Below the pieces are notes generated by a model. It was not told the DNA's origin. It did no database searches and saw only the letters and a program-made list of their open reading frames with translations. Of a stretch of 64,000 bases of DNA, positions 25,746 to 34,912 are shown piece by piece. Source of the DNA: Candidatus Nitricoxidireducens bremensis (GTDB lineage Bacteria; Pseudomonadota; Gammaproteobacteria; Burkholderiales; Rhodocyclaceae); assembly GCA_030247725.1 (NCBI GenBank), contig JAOTRT010000005.1:280601-344600 (forward strand), read 5' to 3'. A program made the position numbers and the translations under genes. The stretch's first letter is position 1; each line of letters opens with the position of its first letter.

Positions 25746-26624
25746 TCAGGAAGCGACCGGGACCACGAGGACGTCGCAGGGCGCGTTCGCCAGGACGTGG
25801 CGGGTCACGCTGCCGAGCAGGAAGTCCCGCAGCGCGGATTCGCCGTGCCGACCGATGACGATCAGGTCTGCCTCCCGCTTTTCGGCCTCGGCGATGACGA
25901 CCATGGACGGGTCCCCGGCCACGGCCAGCAGGCGGCAACGCTCCCGGTCGCGGCTGTCGGCCTCCGCCGCCAGCACCGCCAGGCGTTCCTCGGCGGCGCG
26001 GCCGGCCACGGCCTCGTAACGGCGCAGCGCCGCTTCCGGCACGTCGGCGAGCCAGAACTTGCCGGCGGAGGGCAGTCCGAAAGCGTGACAGACGTGTAGG
26101 TCGGCCCGGGGCGCCAGCCCCAGGGCGGCCTTGAAGGCGGCGTGCGAACAGGCGGAGAAATCCACCGGCACCAACACCTTTCGGTAGGGCGCGGCGGCGC
26201 CCCGCTTGACCACCAGCACCGGCTTGCGGCAACTGCCCAGCAGGCGCTCAGCGGTGGTGCCGATGATCATGTCGCGCATCGGGTGCAGCCCCCGGTCGCC
26301 GATCACCAGCAGGTCGGCCCGTTCCGCCGCGGCGGCCAGCTCATCGTGCACACCGCCGACGCGGACCCGCGTCGCCGCCTGCCGGCCGGCGACGGCGGCC
26401 AACTCGGCGGCAGCCTCTTCCAGCAGACGGGCGGCTTCGCCCGCCGGCTCATCGTTGCTCCCCGCCAGCAGTTCCTTGAAGGCATCCAGGGAAGGGCCGC
26501 TGATGACGTGCAGCAGGGTCAGGGCGGCGCCATGCTCGGCGGCAAGCCCGGCAGCCCGTGCCAGGGCGTCCCGCGCCGAAGGTGAGAAATCGGTGGCGGC
26601 CAGAATGGAACCGATAGGGTTCAT
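25746..26624 (-). CDS. Tandem-domain universal stress protein
   Basis: 292 residues with two UspA folds (about 1-145 and 147-292). Each starts with a beta strand plus acidic residue (ILAATDFSPSARDAL; VLVPVDFSACSHAAF). The first has the ATP-binding-type GDRGLHPMRDMIIGTTAERLL and the second GRHGESALRDFLLGSVTRHVL (G-2X-G-9X-G-S/T pattern). Binds nucleotide and helps survival under energy or oxygen stress. It lies between a P-type ATPase and an antiporter. Confidence 0.93.
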   Translation of the reverse strand: MNPIGSILAATDFSPSARDALARAAGLAAEHGAALTLLHVISGPSLDAFKELLAGSNDEPAGEAARLLEEAAAELAAVAGRQAATRVRVGGVHDELAAAAERADLLVIGDRGLHPMRDMIIGTTAERLLGSCRKPVLVVKRGAAAPYRKVLVPVDFSACSHAAFKAALGLAPRADLHVCHAFGLPSAGKFWLADVPEAALRRYEAVAGRAAEERLAVLAAEADSRDRERCRLLAVAGDPSMVVIAEAEKREADLIVIGRHGESALRDFLLGSVTRHVLANAPCDVLVVPVAS

Positions 26625-26645
26625 GACATTCTCCGTGAATATCGA

Positions 26646-29363
26646 TCAGTGAACGAACTGCGGACGGAAGCGGCGGATCGCTGCCTTTTCCAGTTCGGCG
26701 ACGGCGAATACGACAAGACCAGCCAACAGGACCCGCCCCCACTCCTCCGGCGTCAGTACCGTGGAACCGAATATGCGCTGCAACGGCTCGGCCTGGGTGT
26801 AGGCAAACTGCAGGACCAGGCAGGCCCCCACGGCGGCGAGAACATGGCGGCTGCCGAGCAGGCCGTCCGCCGACAGCACCGAGTGGAAAATGCGGCGGCT
26901 GTTGAAGAGATAGAACATCTCGGCCGCGACGACGGCACTGACGGCCATGGTGCGGGCGGTTTCGAGAGAAGTGCCCTGCCCCAGTTCCCAGAGGAAGAGG
27001 CCAAGCGCGCCGGCCATCATCAGCAGGGATACCAGCAGCACACGCCAGACAAAGAACCAGGAGAGCAGGGATTCGCGCGGGTCCCGCGGCGGACGCGCCA
27101 TGACGTCCCGCTCGGGCGGCTCGAAGGCGAGCGCCAGGCCGAGGGTGCTCGATGTCACCATGTTGATCCACAGCACCTGGGCCGGCGTCAGCGGCAGCGC
27201 CAGTTCGAAGAGGATGGCGGCGATCACCACCAGCGCCTCGCCGCCGTTGGTCGGCAGCATGAAGAGGACGAACTTGCGGATGTTGTCATAGACGCCGCGC
27301 CCTTCGCGCACGGCCTTGCCGATGGTGGCGAAGTTGTCGTCCACAAGGACGATGTCGGCGGCTTCGCGGGCCGCGCTGGTCCCCTTGAGGCCCATGGCGA
27401 CGCCGACGTCGGCACGCTTGAGGGCGGGTGCATCGTTGACGCCGTCGCCGGTCATGGCGACCACCTGGCCGGCGGACTGGAGTGCCTCCACCAGCCGCAG
27501 CTTGTGCTCGGGGTTGGTGCGCGCGAATACGTCGATGCCGGGGGCGATGCGCCGCAACTGATCGTCATCCATCAGTTCGATCTCGGCGCCGGTAAGGGCG
27601 CCGCCGTCCAGGCCGATGTTCATGCGCGCCGCCACTGCCCGCGCCGTGTCGATATGGTCGCCGGTGATCATCTTGACGCGGATGCCGGCAGTCCGGCACA
27701 GGTCGACGGCCGCGATCGCCTCCTCGCGGGGCGGGTCCAGCATGCCGGCCAGCCCCAGCAGGGTGACGCCGCCCTCCAGATCGGCGAAGCAGACGTCGTC
27801 GCGCCCGTCGTCCAGACGCTTGACTGCCAGGGCCAGCACGCGCAGGCCCCGCGCCGCGGCATCGGTGGCCATGCGGCGCCAGTAGTCGGGTACCAGAGTC
27901 ACGTCGGCGCCCTGCTGACGCTGACGGTCGCACATCTCCAACACCCGCTCCGGAGCACCCTTGATATAGAGGAAGCGGCGACCGCGGTGGTCCCGGTGCA
28001 GCGTCGCCATGAAGCGGTGCTCCGACTCAAAGGGAATGGCGTCGATCCGCGGCAAGGCCGTGCGCAAGTGTTCCAGATCGGCGCCCGTCTTGATGGCGAA
28101 GGACAGCAGCGCGCCCTCGGTGGGATCGCCCTCCATGCGCCAACCGTCGCCGTGACGGTGCAACTCGGCGTCGTTGCAGAGCGCAGCGGCGCGGGCCAGC
28201 TCCGTCAGGCCGGGATAGTCCGCGGGCGCCACGGGTCCGGCCTCGTCGCGGATGGCCCCCTCCGGCGCGTAGCCGGCGCCGCCCACATCGAAGGCATGTC
28301 GTGCCGTCACCAGCCGCTGCACGACCATCTCGTTGCGGGTCAGGGTGCCGGTCTTGTCCGAACAGATGGTGGTCACCGAACCCAGGGTCTCGACCACCGG
28401 CAGGTGGCGGACAATGGCCCGGCTGGCCGCCATGCGACTCACGCCCAGGGCAAGGGTCACGGTCATGATGGCCGGCAGGCCCTCGGGGATGGCCGATGCC
28501 GCCAAGGCCACCACCATCATGAACATCTCCGCTGCGCCGTGCCCCCGCCAAAGCACGCCGACGACGAAGGTAAGGCAGGCGAGGGCCAGAATGACCAGGG
28601 CCAGCCAGCGACTGAAGCGGTCGAGCTGTCGCTGCAGAGGCGTGCGCGCCGCCGTCACGCGGCCCAGCAGAATGCCGATGCGGCCCAGTTCGGTAGTGCT
28701 GCCCGTCGCCACGGCCACGGCGACCGCCTGACCCGCCGTCACCAGCGTGCCGGAATACAGCATGGACCGACGCTCGGCCAGGGGCAGGTCTGCCGCCACC
28801 GGAGCCGCAGCCTTGCCGACGCTATCCGACTCCCCGGTGAGCAGGGCCTCATTGACCCGCAGGCCGCGCGCCTCGATCACCCTTAGGTCGGCAGGTACCT
28901 TGTCGCCGGACGCGAGCAATACGATGTCGCCGGGAACGACAGCCGCGGCCGGTACTTCGACGCGGGCACCGCCGCGGCGCAGCGCTGCCCCATGGGAGAG
29001 CGTCTCGCGGATGGCATCCAGTGCCGCCTCCGCCTTGCCTTCCTGAATGAAGCCGATGACCGCGTTTACCACCACCGCCGCCAGCAGCACGCCGGTGTCG
29101 ACCCAGTGGCCGAGAGCCGTGGTGACGACGGCGGCGACCAGCATCACGTAGATGAGGACGTTGTGGAACTGGAACAGGAAGCGCCGCCATGCGGGCCGCG
29201 GCGGCGGCCCCGGCAGGAGATTGGCGCCGTGAACGGCTAGACGCGCCGCGGCCTCGTCCGGCGCCAGACCGAAGCGCGGGTCGGCGCCCAGCCGCGCCAG
29301 CGCCTCGTCGGCGGCGACGGCATGCCAAGACGGCAACGAAGCAGGCCTGCCTTCAGCCGACAT
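26646..29363 (-). CDS. P-type cation-transporting ATPase 1 (P2-like)
   Basis: 905 residues. It has a cation-ATPase N domain (WHAVAADEALARLG...ANLLPGP), actuator LLTGESDSV, TM4 motif ASAIPEGLPAIMTV, phosphorylation site CSDKTGTLTRNEM, hinge TGDGVNDAPAL and C-terminal helices. Overall it is like Ca2+ or Na+/K+-type P2 ATPases. In TM6 the usual calcium-pump TDG is replaced by NMVTSSTLGLALAFEP, so the ion is uncertain. It starts 11 bases inside the end of ybaL and has a paralogue of nearly equal length at 32091-34790. Confidence 0.92.
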   Translation of the reverse strand: MSAEGRPASLPSWHAVAADEALARLGADPRFGLAPDEAAARLAVHGANLLPGPPPRPAWRRFLFQFHNVLIYVMLVAAVVTTALGHWVDTGVLLAAVVVNAVIGFIQEGKAEAALDAIRETLSHGAALRRGGARVEVPAAAVVPGDIVLLASGDKVPADLRVIEARGLRVNEALLTGESDSVGKAAAPVAADLPLAERRSMLYSGTLVTAGQAVAVAVATGSTTELGRIGILLGRVTAARTPLQRQLDRFSRWLALVILALACLTFVVGVLWRGHGAAEMFMMVVALAASAIPEGLPAIMTVTLALGVSRMAASRAIVRHLPVVETLGSVTTICSDKTGTLTRNEMVVQRLVTARHAFDVGGAGYAPEGAIRDEAGPVAPADYPGLTELARAAALCNDAELHRHGDGWRMEGDPTEGALLSFAIKTGADLEHLRTALPRIDAIPFESEHRFMATLHRDHRGRRFLYIKGAPERVLEMCDRQRQQGADVTLVPDYWRRMATDAAARGLRVLALAVKRLDDGRDDVCFADLEGGVTLLGLAGMLDPPREEAIAAVDLCRTAGIRVKMITGDHIDTARAVAARMNIGLDGGALTGAEIELMDDDQLRRIAPGIDVFARTNPEHKLRLVEALQSAGQVVAMTGDGVNDAPALKRADVGVAMGLKGTSAAREAADIVLVDDNFATIGKAVREGRGVYDNIRKFVLFMLPTNGGEALVVIAAILFELALPLTPAQVLWINMVTSSTLGLALAFEPPERDVMARPPRDPRESLLSWFFVWRVLLVSLLMMAGALGLFLWELGQGTSLETARTMAVSAVVAAEMFYLFNSRRIFHSVLSADGLLGSRHVLAAVGACLVLQFAYTQAEPLQRIFGSTVLTPEEWGRVLLAGLVVFAVAELEKAAIRRFRPQFVH

Positions 29364-31050
29364 GCCCGCGCCTCATATGGTCGAGGACGTGACTACTCAT
29401 GCCGCGCGCCAGCTCGTGTTCGCCCATGAAGACGGTACCGATGCGCTCCCGGCGCAACAGGGCCGCTTCATCGTCGGAGTGGGTGCGCAACACCACCTCG
29501 ATGTCCGGATTCAGGGTCCGGGCGATATCGACGATCTTGCGCACATTGAGGGTGTCCGGCGTGGCGATCACCAGCATGGCGGCGCGGGCGATGTGGGCCT
29601 GGATCAACACGGCCGGATCGGCGGCGTCGCCGGAGACGGCGGGAACGTTCCGCTGCCGCAGCTTCTCGACAACCTCGCGGTGCTGCTCGGCGACAACGTA
29701 GGGCACCTTCTCGGCATCGAGGGCCTCGGCGATGCGGCGGCCCACCCGGCCGTAGCCCACCAGCACCACCTGGCCGGCGAGATACTGCTCCGCCACGCTC
29801 ATGGGCAGCTCGGCCGTCGGGTCCTGGCGGCTCTCCAGGCGCCGCGCCAGCTCGGAGCGGGCCAGCGCCCAGCGCTTGGCGGGTGCGATGACGGCGAACA
29901 TCACCGGGTTGAGGGCAATGGAAATCAGAGCCCCCGCCAGCACCAGACTCTGGCCGGCAGCCGGCAGCAGTCCGAGGGCCAGGCCGAGGCCGACGAGGAT
30001 GAAGGAGAACTCGCCGATCTGGGCCAGGCTGGCGCCGACGGTCAGCGCCGTGTTGAGGGGATAGCGAAAGACCAGCACGAGGGCGATGGCGGCGAAGGTC
30101 TTGCCGAACAGGATGATCGCCACCACCGCCGCCAGCTTGCCCGGCTCGTCGAGGATCACGTGGGGATCGAACAGCATGCCGACGGAGACGAAGAACAGCA
30201 CCGAGAAGGCGTCGCGCAGGGGCAGGGACTCGGCCGCCGCCCGGTGGGCGAAGTCCGACTCCCGCATCATGGTGCCGGCGAAGAAAGCGCCCAGGGCGAA
30301 GGAGACGCCGAACAGCTTGGCCGAACCGTAGGCGACGCCGACGGCCACGGCGACGACGCAGAGGGTGAACAGCTCGCGCGAACCGGTGCGCGACACCAGC
30401 CAGAGCAGGCGCGGAAACACGCGGCGTCCGACCACGAGCATGAGGACGATGAAGGCCGCGACCTTGGCCAGGGTGATCGCCAGGGTGGTCCAGACGCTGC
30501 CGTCCTGATCGGCGGCATTGCCGCCCAGCAGCCCGGCCAGGGGCGGCATCAGCACCAGCACCAGCACGCACACCAGGTCCTCGACCACCAGCCAGCCCAC
30601 GGCGATGCGGCCGTTGGCCGAGTCGAGGATGCCGCGGGTCTCCAGGGCCCGCAGCAACACGACGGTGGAAGCGCAGGAGAGGGCGAGGCCGAACACCAGG
30701 CCGGCACCGAAGGACCAGCCCCAGAGTTGGGCGACGCCGACGCCGAGGGCCGTCGCCACGGCGATCTGGACCACTGCGCCGGGGACGGCGATGCGGCGCA
30801 CCGTCAGCAGGTCCTCCAGGGAGAAATGCAGACCGACGCCGAACATCAGCAGCATGACGCCGATCTCGGCCAGTTGCGCCGATAGGGCCATGTCGGCGAC
30901 GAAGCCGGGCGTCGCCGGCCCGAGGGCGATGCCGGCGAGCAGATAACCGACCAGGGGCGGAATCTTCAACCGCGCCGCCAGGAGGCCCAGCACCATGGCG
31001 AGCCCGAAGCCCGCCGCGATGGTGGTGATGAGACTGACGTCGTGCGGCAT
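29353..31050 (-). CDS. ybaL: YbaL-type CPA2 antiporter with RCK domain
   Basis: 565 residues. Membrane exchanger domain with LKIPPLVGYLLAGIALGP, IGVMLLMFGVGLHFSLEDLL, ALSCASTVVLLRALE and VGWLVVEDLVCVLVLVL, then a TrkA-N domain from about residue 420 (VLVGYGRVGRRIAEAL). LHFSLEDLL and the acidic VVEDL are typical of the YbaL/KefB group. ATG 31050 overlaps the stop of the stress protein gene by one base. It ends within the P-type ATPase start, so the three products are made together. Confidence 0.9.
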   Translation of the reverse strand: MPHDVSLITTIAAGFGLAMVLGLLAARLKIPPLVGYLLAGIALGPATPGFVADMALSAQLAEIGVMLLMFGVGLHFSLEDLLTVRRIAVPGAVVQIAVATALGVGVAQLWGWSFGAGLVFGLALSCASTVVLLRALETRGILDSANGRIAVGWLVVEDLVCVLVLVLMPPLAGLLGGNAADQDGSVWTTLAITLAKVAAFIVLMLVVGRRVFPRLLWLVSRTGSRELFTLCVVAVAVGVAYGSAKLFGVSFALGAFFAGTMMRESDFAHRAAAESLPLRDAFSVLFFVSVGMLFDPHVILDEPGKLAAVVAIILFGKTFAAIALVLVFRYPLNTALTVGASLAQIGEFSFILVGLGLALGLLPAAGQSLVLAGALISIALNPVMFAVIAPAKRWALARSELARRLESRQDPTAELPMSVAEQYLAGQVVLVGYGRVGRRIAEALDAEKVPYVVAEQHREVVEKLRQRNVPAVSGDAADPAVLIQAHIARAAMLVIATPDTLNVRKIVDIARTLNPDIEVVLRTHSDDEAALLRRERIGTVFMGEHELARGMSSHVLDHMRRGHVG

Positions 31051-31949
31051 CAGCCTCCCCTGCCGACCGCCGGTACCAGCAGCATGTCGCCGGAGAACTC
31101 GGTCACCAGGTGGGAACTGACGCTGCCGAGCAGCGTGGCCTCGATGCCGGACGTACCCTGGGAGCCCATCACCACCAGGTCGGCGCCGATCTCGGCCGCA
31201 TATTTGTTGATGAGAGCCGGCGCGTAACCGTGGCGCATCTTGCGCAAGTAGCGGCGCGGATCGGCAAGGGAGTCGGCGAAGGCCTCGATCTGGCGCCGCG
31301 CCTCGGCCTCGCCGAGGCGGCGGTAGTGGTCCACGGCCTCGTCGTCGGCGCCGGCGTAATACATCTCGCGCTCGAAGGGCACTTCGTAGGCGTGGAACAG
31401 GTGCAGGTCGGCGGCGGGGAACAGGGTGGCGGCCAGCTCGGCCGCGGCCCGCGCGCCGGGCGAGAAATCCGTGGCGATGACGATGCGCTCGTAGTCGAAG
31501 GGCGGCGTCTGCTTGACGAGAAGGACGGGCACGGTCGCCAGGCGCAGCGTCTTCATGGCGGTGGAGCCGACGAAGAGGTCGAGCAGGAAATGTTCGCCGT
31601 GGGCGCCGATGACGATGAGGTCGGCGCCGCTCTCGCGCGCCCACGCCGCCAGGGCCTGGGGCGCACGCCCCTGCAGGACGCGGGGCGTCGGCGTCAGGCC
31701 CAGGCGCTGGCCGACCGCGGCAGCGAGATCGCCGAGGCGCTGCGCCGCCGCTTCCAGCAGACCGGCCTCGGAGAGCCCTTCCTTGTCGGCCAGCTTGCGC
31801 CAGGCTTCCTCCAGCGGCGGCAGATAAACCGCATGGACCACTTCGACGGCTGCCCCGGCGCTCTTTGCCAGCAGCACGGCGCGGCGCAGGGCCGATTCGC
31901 CGCCATGGGAAAAATCGGTGGTGGCGACGATGCGCTTCATTCCATTCAT
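31050..31949 (-). CDS. Tandem-domain universal stress protein
   Basis: 299 residues with two UspA folds (about 1-150 and 155-299). VATTDFSHGGESALRRA and VIATDFSPGARAAAELA start the two folds; GAHGEHFLLDLFVGSTAMKTL and GSQGTSGIEATLLGSVSSHLV form the nucleotide loops. ATG 31949 follows a GGGAG ribosome site; a longer frame to 32042 would be cysteine-rich and unlike the family. First gene of the ybaL-ATPase-Usp-antiporter-GCS2 run and divergent from a second P-type ATPase. Confidence 0.92.
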   Translation of the reverse strand: MNGMKRIVATTDFSHGGESALRRAVLLAKSAGAAVEVVHAVYLPPLEEAWRKLADKEGLSEAGLLEAAAQRLGDLAAAVGQRLGLTPTPRVLQGRAPQALAAWARESGADLIVIGAHGEHFLLDLFVGSTAMKTLRLATVPVLLVKQTPPFDYERIVIATDFSPGARAAAELAATLFPAADLHLFHAYEVPFEREMYYAGADDEAVDHYRRLGEAEARRQIEAFADSLADPRRYLRKMRHGYAPALINKYAAEIGADLVVMGSQGTSGIEATLLGSVSSHLVTEFSGDMLLVPAVGRGG

Positions 31950-31980
31950 GTCTTCTCCCGGATTGCGATCCCCCTCGTAA

Positions 31981-32039
31981 CAGCAGTCCTGCCCGACAGA
32001 CGACATCGGCGGACTGCTGCAGAAGGGAACTCCCTTTTT
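31981..32039 (+). promoter_or_regulatory. Inverted repeat and weak terminator-like hairpin between Usp and P-type ATPase
   Basis: CAGCAGTCC (31981-31989) is the perfect complement of GGACTGCTG (32011-32019). It is followed by AAGGG-AACT-CCCTT and a run of T (32023-32039), read on the plus strand toward the ATPase at 32091. This could be an operator for the divergent pair or a leader attenuator. The second stem is only five pairs. Confidence 0.35.
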
Positions 32040-32090
32040 CATAGTATTGTCTTCGGAAAGACCAGCGACGCTTGCAGAAGGTTCCCCACA

Positions 32091-34790
32091 ATGCCGTCCC
32101 AGACCTCAGCGACCGACCATAACACGAACCCCGTACCACCCTGGCACGCCCTGGCGGCCGCCGAGGCCCTGGCCCACCACGGCGTCGATGCCGCCGCCGG
32201 ACTCGCGCCCGCGGAGGCCGCCGCCCGTCTGGCGAAGCACGGCCCCAATCAATTGACGGTGACGCCGGGACGCAGCGCCCTGCAACGCTTCCTCTCCCAG
32301 TTGATCCAGCCCCTGGTGCTGGTGCTGATCGCCTCGGGCGTCGTCACCGCCCTGCTCGGCGAATGGGTGGATGCCAGCGTGATCTTCGGCGTCGTGGCGG
32401 TGAATGCCGTCGTCGGCTACATCCAGGAAGGCAAGGCCGCGGCGGCCCTGGCGGCCCTGGCGCGGGCCGTGGCCACCGAGGTGACCGTGCTGCGCGGCGG
32501 CCGGCGCCTGCGCCTCGACGCCGCGGAACTGGTGCCCGGCGACGTGGTCTGGCTCGCCGCCGGCGACAAGGTGCCCGCCGACCTGCGGCTCGTGAAGGGC
32601 AAGGAGTTGCGCACCATCGAGGCGGCGCTGACGGGCGAATCGGCCCCGGTCGCCAAGCACGTCGAGCCCATGCCCGCCGACACCTCCCTGGCGGACCGGG
32701 CCAACATGGCCTATGCCGGCACCGCGGTGGTGGCCGGCCAGGCCACCGGTGTGGTGGTGGCCACCGGCGACGCCACCGAAACCGGCCGCATCTCGCGACT
32801 CATCGCCGCGGCGCCGGACCTGGCGACGCCGCTGACGCGCAAGATGGAAAAGTTTTCGCGCCAGCTGCTGGTGATCATCCTCGCGCTGGCGGCGCTCACC
32901 TTCGCCGTCGGCATCTGGCGCGGCGAATCGGCCTTCGCCATGTTCATGGCCGCCGTCGCCCTGGCCGTCGGCGCCATTCCGGAGGGCCTGCCGGCGGCCA
33001 TCACCATTACGCTCGCCATCGGCGTCGGCCGCATGGCGAAGCGCCGCGCCATCGTGCGCCAGCTGCCGGCCGTGGAGGCTCTCGGCAGCACGACGGTGAT
33101 CTGTTCCGACAAGACCGGCACCCTCACCGAGAACGAAATGACGGTCTGCGAGGTCTGGGCCGGCGGCCGGCGCCACGAGGTGACGGGCAGCGGCTATGCG
33201 CCGGAAGGCGACATCGCCCATGACGGCAAGCCGGTGGCGGGCAGCGGCGCCCTGCGGGAAACCCTGGTGGCGGGCGCCCTGTGTAACGACGCCGGCCTGC
33301 ACCGGGAAGGGGGCCGCTGGCAGATCACCGGCGACCCGACGGAAGCCGCCCTGCTGACGGCGGCGCGCAAGGCCGGCCTCGACGAAACGACGCTGCAACA
33401 GGTCTTCCCGCGGCGCGACGAGATTCCCTTCGATTCGGCGCGTCAGACCATGGCCACGCTGCACGAGGTGGAGGGCCGGCCCATGGCCTACGCCAAGGGG
33501 GCGCCGGAGAAGCTGCTGGCCGCCTGCAGCGCCATGCTCGATGCCGCCGGCCACGAGGTCGCCCTGGCGCGGGAGGCGACGGTGGTGGCCGCCGCCGCCA
33601 TGGCGCAGCGGGGCCTGCGGGTGCTGGCCCTCGCCCGCAAGGACATCGCGGCCGACGGCCTGGCAGCCGGCGACCTGGACGGCGACCTGGTGTTCCTCGG
33701 CCTCGTCGGCATGATCGATCCGCCGCGCCGCCAGGCTGTCGCCGCCGTACGCGCCTGCCACGGCGCCGGCATCCGCGTGAAGATGATCACCGGCGACCAT
33801 GCCGACACGGCCATCGCCATCGCCCGCCGCATCGGTATCGTCGGTCCCGCGGGAACGGCGCTGACCGGCCGGGAGCTGGCCGCCCTCGGCGACGATGCCC
33901 TCGCCGCCGCGGCGCGCGACGTGGATGTCTTCGCGCGCGTCGAGCCCGAGCAGAAGCTGCGCCTGGTGCGGGCCCTCCAGGCCAACGGCGAGCTCGTCGC
34001 CATGACGGGCGACGGCGTCAACGACGCGCCGGCCCTCAAGCAGGCCGACATCGGCATCGCCATGGGCATCACCGGCACCGAGGTGGCCAAGGAGGCGGCG
34101 GCCATGGTGCTCACCGACGACAACTTCGCCACCATCGAGGCGGCCGTCGAGGAAGGTCGCGGCATCTACGACAACCTGGTGAAGTTCATCACCTGGACCC
34201 TGCCGACCAACTTCGGCGAAGGCCTGGTGATCCTGGCCGCCATCGTCGCCGGCGTCACCCTGCCGATCACGCCCCTGCAGATCCTCTGGATCAACATGAC
34301 GACCGCCGTACTGCTGGGCCTCACGCTGGCCTTCGAGCCGACGGAGCGCGGCATCATGCGCCGCCGGCCGCGCCCGCCGGCCATGCCCATCCTCGACCGG
34401 GTGCTCGTCCAGCGCGTGCTGCTGGTGGGCCTGCTGCTGCTGGTGGGGTCCTTCGGCCTGTTCCAGCTCTCCCTGGCAAGGGGCATGGGCGATGCCGAGG
34501 CGCGCACGGTGGCGGCCAACGTCTTCGTCTTCGGCGAACTGTTCTACCTGTTCAACTGCCGTTCCCTGACGCGCCCGGTGTGGGCCATGCCGCCCCTGTC
34601 GAACCCCTGGATCTGGTGGGGGGTGGCGACCATGGCGGCCCTGCAGCTGCTGTTCACCTATCTGCCGGCCATGAACCGCCTGTTCGGCACGGCGCCCATC
34701 GGCCTGCAGGCCTGGGGCGAAATCCTCGCCTTCGGTGTCGCGCTGATGGTGGTGATGGACCTGGAAAAGCTCCTGCGCCAGCACCGCTGA
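32091..34790 (+). CDS. P-type cation-transporting ATPase 2 (P2-like)
   Basis: 899 residues with the full P2 layout: N domain (WHALAAAEALAHHGVDAAAG), actuator ALTGESAPVAK, TM4 GAIPEGLPAAITIT, phosphorylation site CSDKTGTLTENEM, MTGDGVNDAPALKQAD hinge and a six-helix C terminus. TM6 reads INMTTAVLLGLTLAFEP rather than the calcium-pump TDG. It is clearly paralogous to the minus-strand ATPase at 26646-29363. AGAAGG lies 10 bases before the ATG. Divergent from the stress protein gene. Confidence 0.92.
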   Translation: MPSQTSATDHNTNPVPPWHALAAAEALAHHGVDAAAGLAPAEAAARLAKHGPNQLTVTPGRSALQRFLSQLIQPLVLVLIASGVVTALLGEWVDASVIFGVVAVNAVVGYIQEGKAAAALAALARAVATEVTVLRGGRRLRLDAAELVPGDVVWLAAGDKVPADLRLVKGKELRTIEAALTGESAPVAKHVEPMPADTSLADRANMAYAGTAVVAGQATGVVVATGDATETGRISRLIAAAPDLATPLTRKMEKFSRQLLVIILALAALTFAVGIWRGESAFAMFMAAVALAVGAIPEGLPAAITITLAIGVGRMAKRRAIVRQLPAVEALGSTTVICSDKTGTLTENEMTVCEVWAGGRRHEVTGSGYAPEGDIAHDGKPVAGSGALRETLVAGALCNDAGLHREGGRWQITGDPTEAALLTAARKAGLDETTLQQVFPRRDEIPFDSARQTMATLHEVEGRPMAYAKGAPEKLLAACSAMLDAAGHEVALAREATVVAAAAMAQRGLRVLALARKDIAADGLAAGDLDGDLVFLGLVGMIDPPRRQAVAAVRACHGAGIRVKMITGDHADTAIAIARRIGIVGPAGTALTGRELAALGDDALAAAARDVDVFARVEPEQKLRLVRALQANGELVAMTGDGVNDAPALKQADIGIAMGITGTEVAKEAAAMVLTDDNFATIEAAVEEGRGIYDNLVKFITWTLPTNFGEGLVILAAIVAGVTLPITPLQILWINMTTAVLLGLTLAFEPTERGIMRRRPRPPAMPILDRVLVQRVLLVGLLLLVGSFGLFQLSLARGMGDAEARTVAANVFVFGELFYLFNCRSLTRPVWAMPPLSNPWIWWGVATMAALQLLFTYLPAMNRLFGTAPIGLQAWGEILAFGVALMVVMDLEKLLRQHR

Positions 34791-34912
34791 TCCGGGCGCA
34801 AGCCCCTGGCCGCAAGCCCTGCCGGAATTATCGCCGCCACTCCGACTAGTCCTTTCGTCGTATCATGCCCGCTACCGTCCAAGACAGCGACGGTCTTCGG
34901 AGAACAACCATC

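Noticed and set aside
31950..32090. FNR/ANR box controlling the stress protein and ATPase
   Set aside because: No TTGAT-N4-ATCAA match is visible in the intergenic region.
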